Below, one piece after another: positions 61,803 to 64,000 of a stretch of 64,000 nt of DNA. Positions within the stretch are counted from its first letter, which is position 1; every line of letters starts with the position of its first letter. A program made the position numbers and the translations under genes. Origin of the DNA: Pithys albifrons albifrons (taxonomy: Eukaryota; Chordata; Aves; Passeriformes; Thamnophilidae); assembly GCF_047495875.1 (NCBI RefSeq), contig NC_092472.1, positions 3,356,349-3,420,348 of the forward strand. The letters run 5' to 3'. Under the pieces are notes generated by a model that saw only the letters and a program-made list of their open reading frames with translations, did not search any database and had not been told where the DNA came from.

Positions 61803-62289
61803 CTGAAAAAGTCAAAACAGCAAGAAAAGCTTAAAGCATCATTAAATACAAGCCCTTAATGAGAATGAGCTTCCCATTTGAGAGCTCTGGCTTCAGCCTA
61901 CAGTGACTCTTTGTTGCCTGTCTGCTCATGTTGGGGTTACCACTGCTGCTCGTCCAGGCTGCTCAGTGTTAGCACTCACTGACTCACTCCAAGCACTGCT
62001 GGGCCCAACAGGCTTTGGATCTCATGTTGTTACAGTTGTTCTTTATTGTTCTTTTGAATTTGAAGTGCATGAAATAAGAGATGGCTGTGATGCAGCCTCA
62101 CTGCAGTGTTTTAAGGCAGGAAACACAAGCATGTGTATTGCAAGGCAAAGGGGTGTCAAGTCGTTTGGGATAGGGTTAGAAGATTGTCCAGGGCAGGGGG
62201 TGTCAGTCTTGGTATTATGCACATCCATGCAGGATTTTTTAGCAAACCATTCTCTCAGCTGTGTCCAGGATTCCTCATGAAGGAAAAAA

Positions 62290-62600
62290 GTATCTGAAAG
62301 GAGGGTGACAGGAAAATGGACCCAGGCTCTGCTTGGTGGTGCTGAACAATAGGACAAGAGGTAACAGAAACAGATGCCCAGGAAGTTCCACCTGAACATG
62401 AGGAAGAACTTCTTTACTGTGTGAGTGACCATGCACTGGAACAGATTGTCCAGAAAGGGTGTGAAGTCTCTCTCACTGGAGATATTCTGGACGTGATCCT
62501 GTGCCATGTGCTCTGGGATGACCTTGTTCAAGCAGGGAGGTGGGACCAGATGACCCACTGTGGTCTCTTCCAGCCTTAACCATTCAGTGACTCTGTGATT
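62290..62600 (+). mobile_element. Old CR1-type LINE fragment
   Basis: Sense-strand similarity to CR1 3' sequence: AACATGAGGAAGAACTTCTT, TGCACTGGAACAGATTGTCC and a final GTGACTCTGTGATTGTGA. Diverged. Confidence 0.6.
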
Positions 62601-62795
62601 GTGAGCTGGTGCATCCCAGAGAGGAACCTGAGGCCAAGAAGCATTTGTTTGTGTGTTTGTATGTATGCAATGTGGCTGAGCAGCAGACATGGCCCTAGAG
62701 CAAAACCAGGAGTGAACTGAACTGCCTGGGTAGAGACACCACAGGACTCCTTCCATCAGGGTGCACAATCTGGTCTCAGAGATATTCACCACTTT

Positions 62796-62820
62796 CACAG
62801 AATCATAGAATATCCTGATA
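62796..62820 (-). mobile_element. CR1 LINE terminal scrap
   Basis: Only the inverted CR1 tip (CACAGAATCATAGAATATCC) is left. Confidence 0.5.
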
Positions 62821-64000
62821 TTTACTTTAGATCACAATATTTTATAGAGGCAAACATAAAGTTCTGTCCCCACCTTCAGAGTTGCACTATGAAGCAAGTT
62901 TTAATTTCATTTCCATGATTTTGATTAGATTGAGCAAATCAGATTGAAATGTTTGCACATGTTCCTGTGAAAAGGACAATTTTCTAGCATAATGAATTGC
63001 AACAAAATTGGGTTCTTCTGTGAGGGAAAGTCTTAAAACCCAGTTGTTTTCTTTTCTTATAAACTTTGAAAAATTTGTTATAATTTACATTATTCTCAGT
63101 TTTGAATGGGAACAGCATATCTATTTTAAGATATCATTTGAAGTGCTTAAAGGAGAAAGCTCAGTGTTTATGCACTGATGTTGAAGTCCTCAAATCTGAT
63201 GAAAACATTCTTATCTATGCTCTAAAAGTGTAGTATCGAAGCACAGAACTCTCACACTTGTAACACTCCCAGACACGCACAAAGTCTTGCTCCACCACAC
63301 AAACAATTCCAACACCACTGATCTGACTAAGTCTCAGCATCACATATCAGAGCTGTCTGGTCGAAGAGGTAAAGATTTTGGGGGTAAAGAAAGAGATGGG
63401 GACTGTGTGGATACATGGACTTGTTAGAAAACCAGGTGAGAGGGACTGAATGTCCCTTGGAAGAGGAGGGAAGGGCACTGAAAGGAGGAGAAGAAATGTC
63501 TCCCGCTGGTGACAGAGGGGAGGGAGAGAAAACAAAACAGCTAATCGATAGGAAGATCTACAATGTTGCCAGTAAACATCAGCTACTGACTGCTGTGTAC
63601 CCCTGTAGCAGTAATGAGGAATACTGCATCTACTTTAGCAGCCATTTCAAGAAATGAACAGCATCTCCTGTATTTCTTATTATTTAATGATTCTTCTTCT
63701 TCTGCAATGTTAGGACAATTCTCTATTTTACTAAATAAACTGTGTGCTGTGCATGCAGACATAAGACTCTCCTAGTTCAAAAGCCAGAAAAGCACATTCT
63801 GCTTCTTGACAACCTTTCTCCTGCCTGGCAGCAAAATTAGCATGTCTGGGAAGCATGATTCCTTTTTTAAGCTTTTCCATACTTCCTCAGCATGTCCATG
63901 TTCAGAGTCAAAGAAATGTGCATACACAACATATTGGAATTATCTCTGCAACCATCTATGTAACAGGTTAGGCACGTGGAATCTTTGCATCTTTAAACTT

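Larger units (their letters stand above)
61803..64000. other. PCDHA intron between constant exons 2 and 3 (partial)
   Basis: This sequence precedes the splice acceptor of constant exon 3 on the minus strand and must be intronic in alpha transcripts. I looked for the constant exon 2 coding sequence and did not find it, so the intron exceeds 2.2 kb. It contains CR1 remnants. Confidence 0.7.

Noticed and set aside
61468..61834. Plus-strand ORFs over PCDHA exon 3
   Set aside because: Antisense shadows of the conserved alpha constant exon. The poly-Phe run mirrors the lysine codons.

Overview
The window comes from a bird nuclear genome and lies inside the clustered protocadherin (PCDH) locus, read on the minus strand. 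The organism call rests on three things: almost every interspersed repeat recognised is a CR1 LINE, one solo LTR looks like an avian ERVL LTR, and no Alu, L1 or other mammalian repeat was recognised. The last coding exon shared by all alpha-protocadherin transcripts is also present. I cannot name the species. A neoavian, perhaps a passerine, is plausible.

In the direction of transcription (high to low coordinates), the window opens with PCDHA constant exon 3 at 61.8-61.5 kb and its probable 3' UTR. The alpha variable exons and constant exons 1-2 must lie beyond the right edge. About 42 kb of AT-rich, gene-free DNA follows (59.5-17.6 kb). It holds at least a dozen CR1 fragments, a 632-bp solo LTR nested in an older CR1, tetranucleotide microsatellites, two small GC-rich islands and a protocadherin pseudogene scrap next to a CR1. 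Four intact protocadherin coding exons follow, all minus strand: D (17391-14956), C (11708-9255), B (8422-5981) and A (3848-1407). Each encodes a signal peptide, six cadherin (EC) repeats, one membrane segment and a cytoplasmic tail.

A, B and C are complete single-exon genes of the beta type. D ends in a strong, in-frame CAG|GTGAGG splice donor, so it looks like a gamma-type variable exon whose constant exons would lie beyond the left edge. A and B are a recent tandem duplication of about 4.57 kb with coding regions of identical length. Their differences are commonest in EC2-EC3, while EC1 and EC6 through the membrane segment are almost identical. A third copy of their 3' flank at the left edge has lost its coding exon and promoter.

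Clustered protocadherins give single neurons a surface identity through stochastic promoter choice, with CTCF joining a promoter to a distal enhancer, and through homophilic EC1-EC4 recognition. Three of the four promoters (A, B, D) share an exact decamer, CGCTGGGTGG, on the coding strand. It is a good candidate for the core of the conserved promoter element. A GC-rich island at 26.4-26.66 kb carries a CTCF-like motif in the opposite orientation, and it lies between the alpha and beta/gamma parts, where mammals keep the HS5-1 enhancer.
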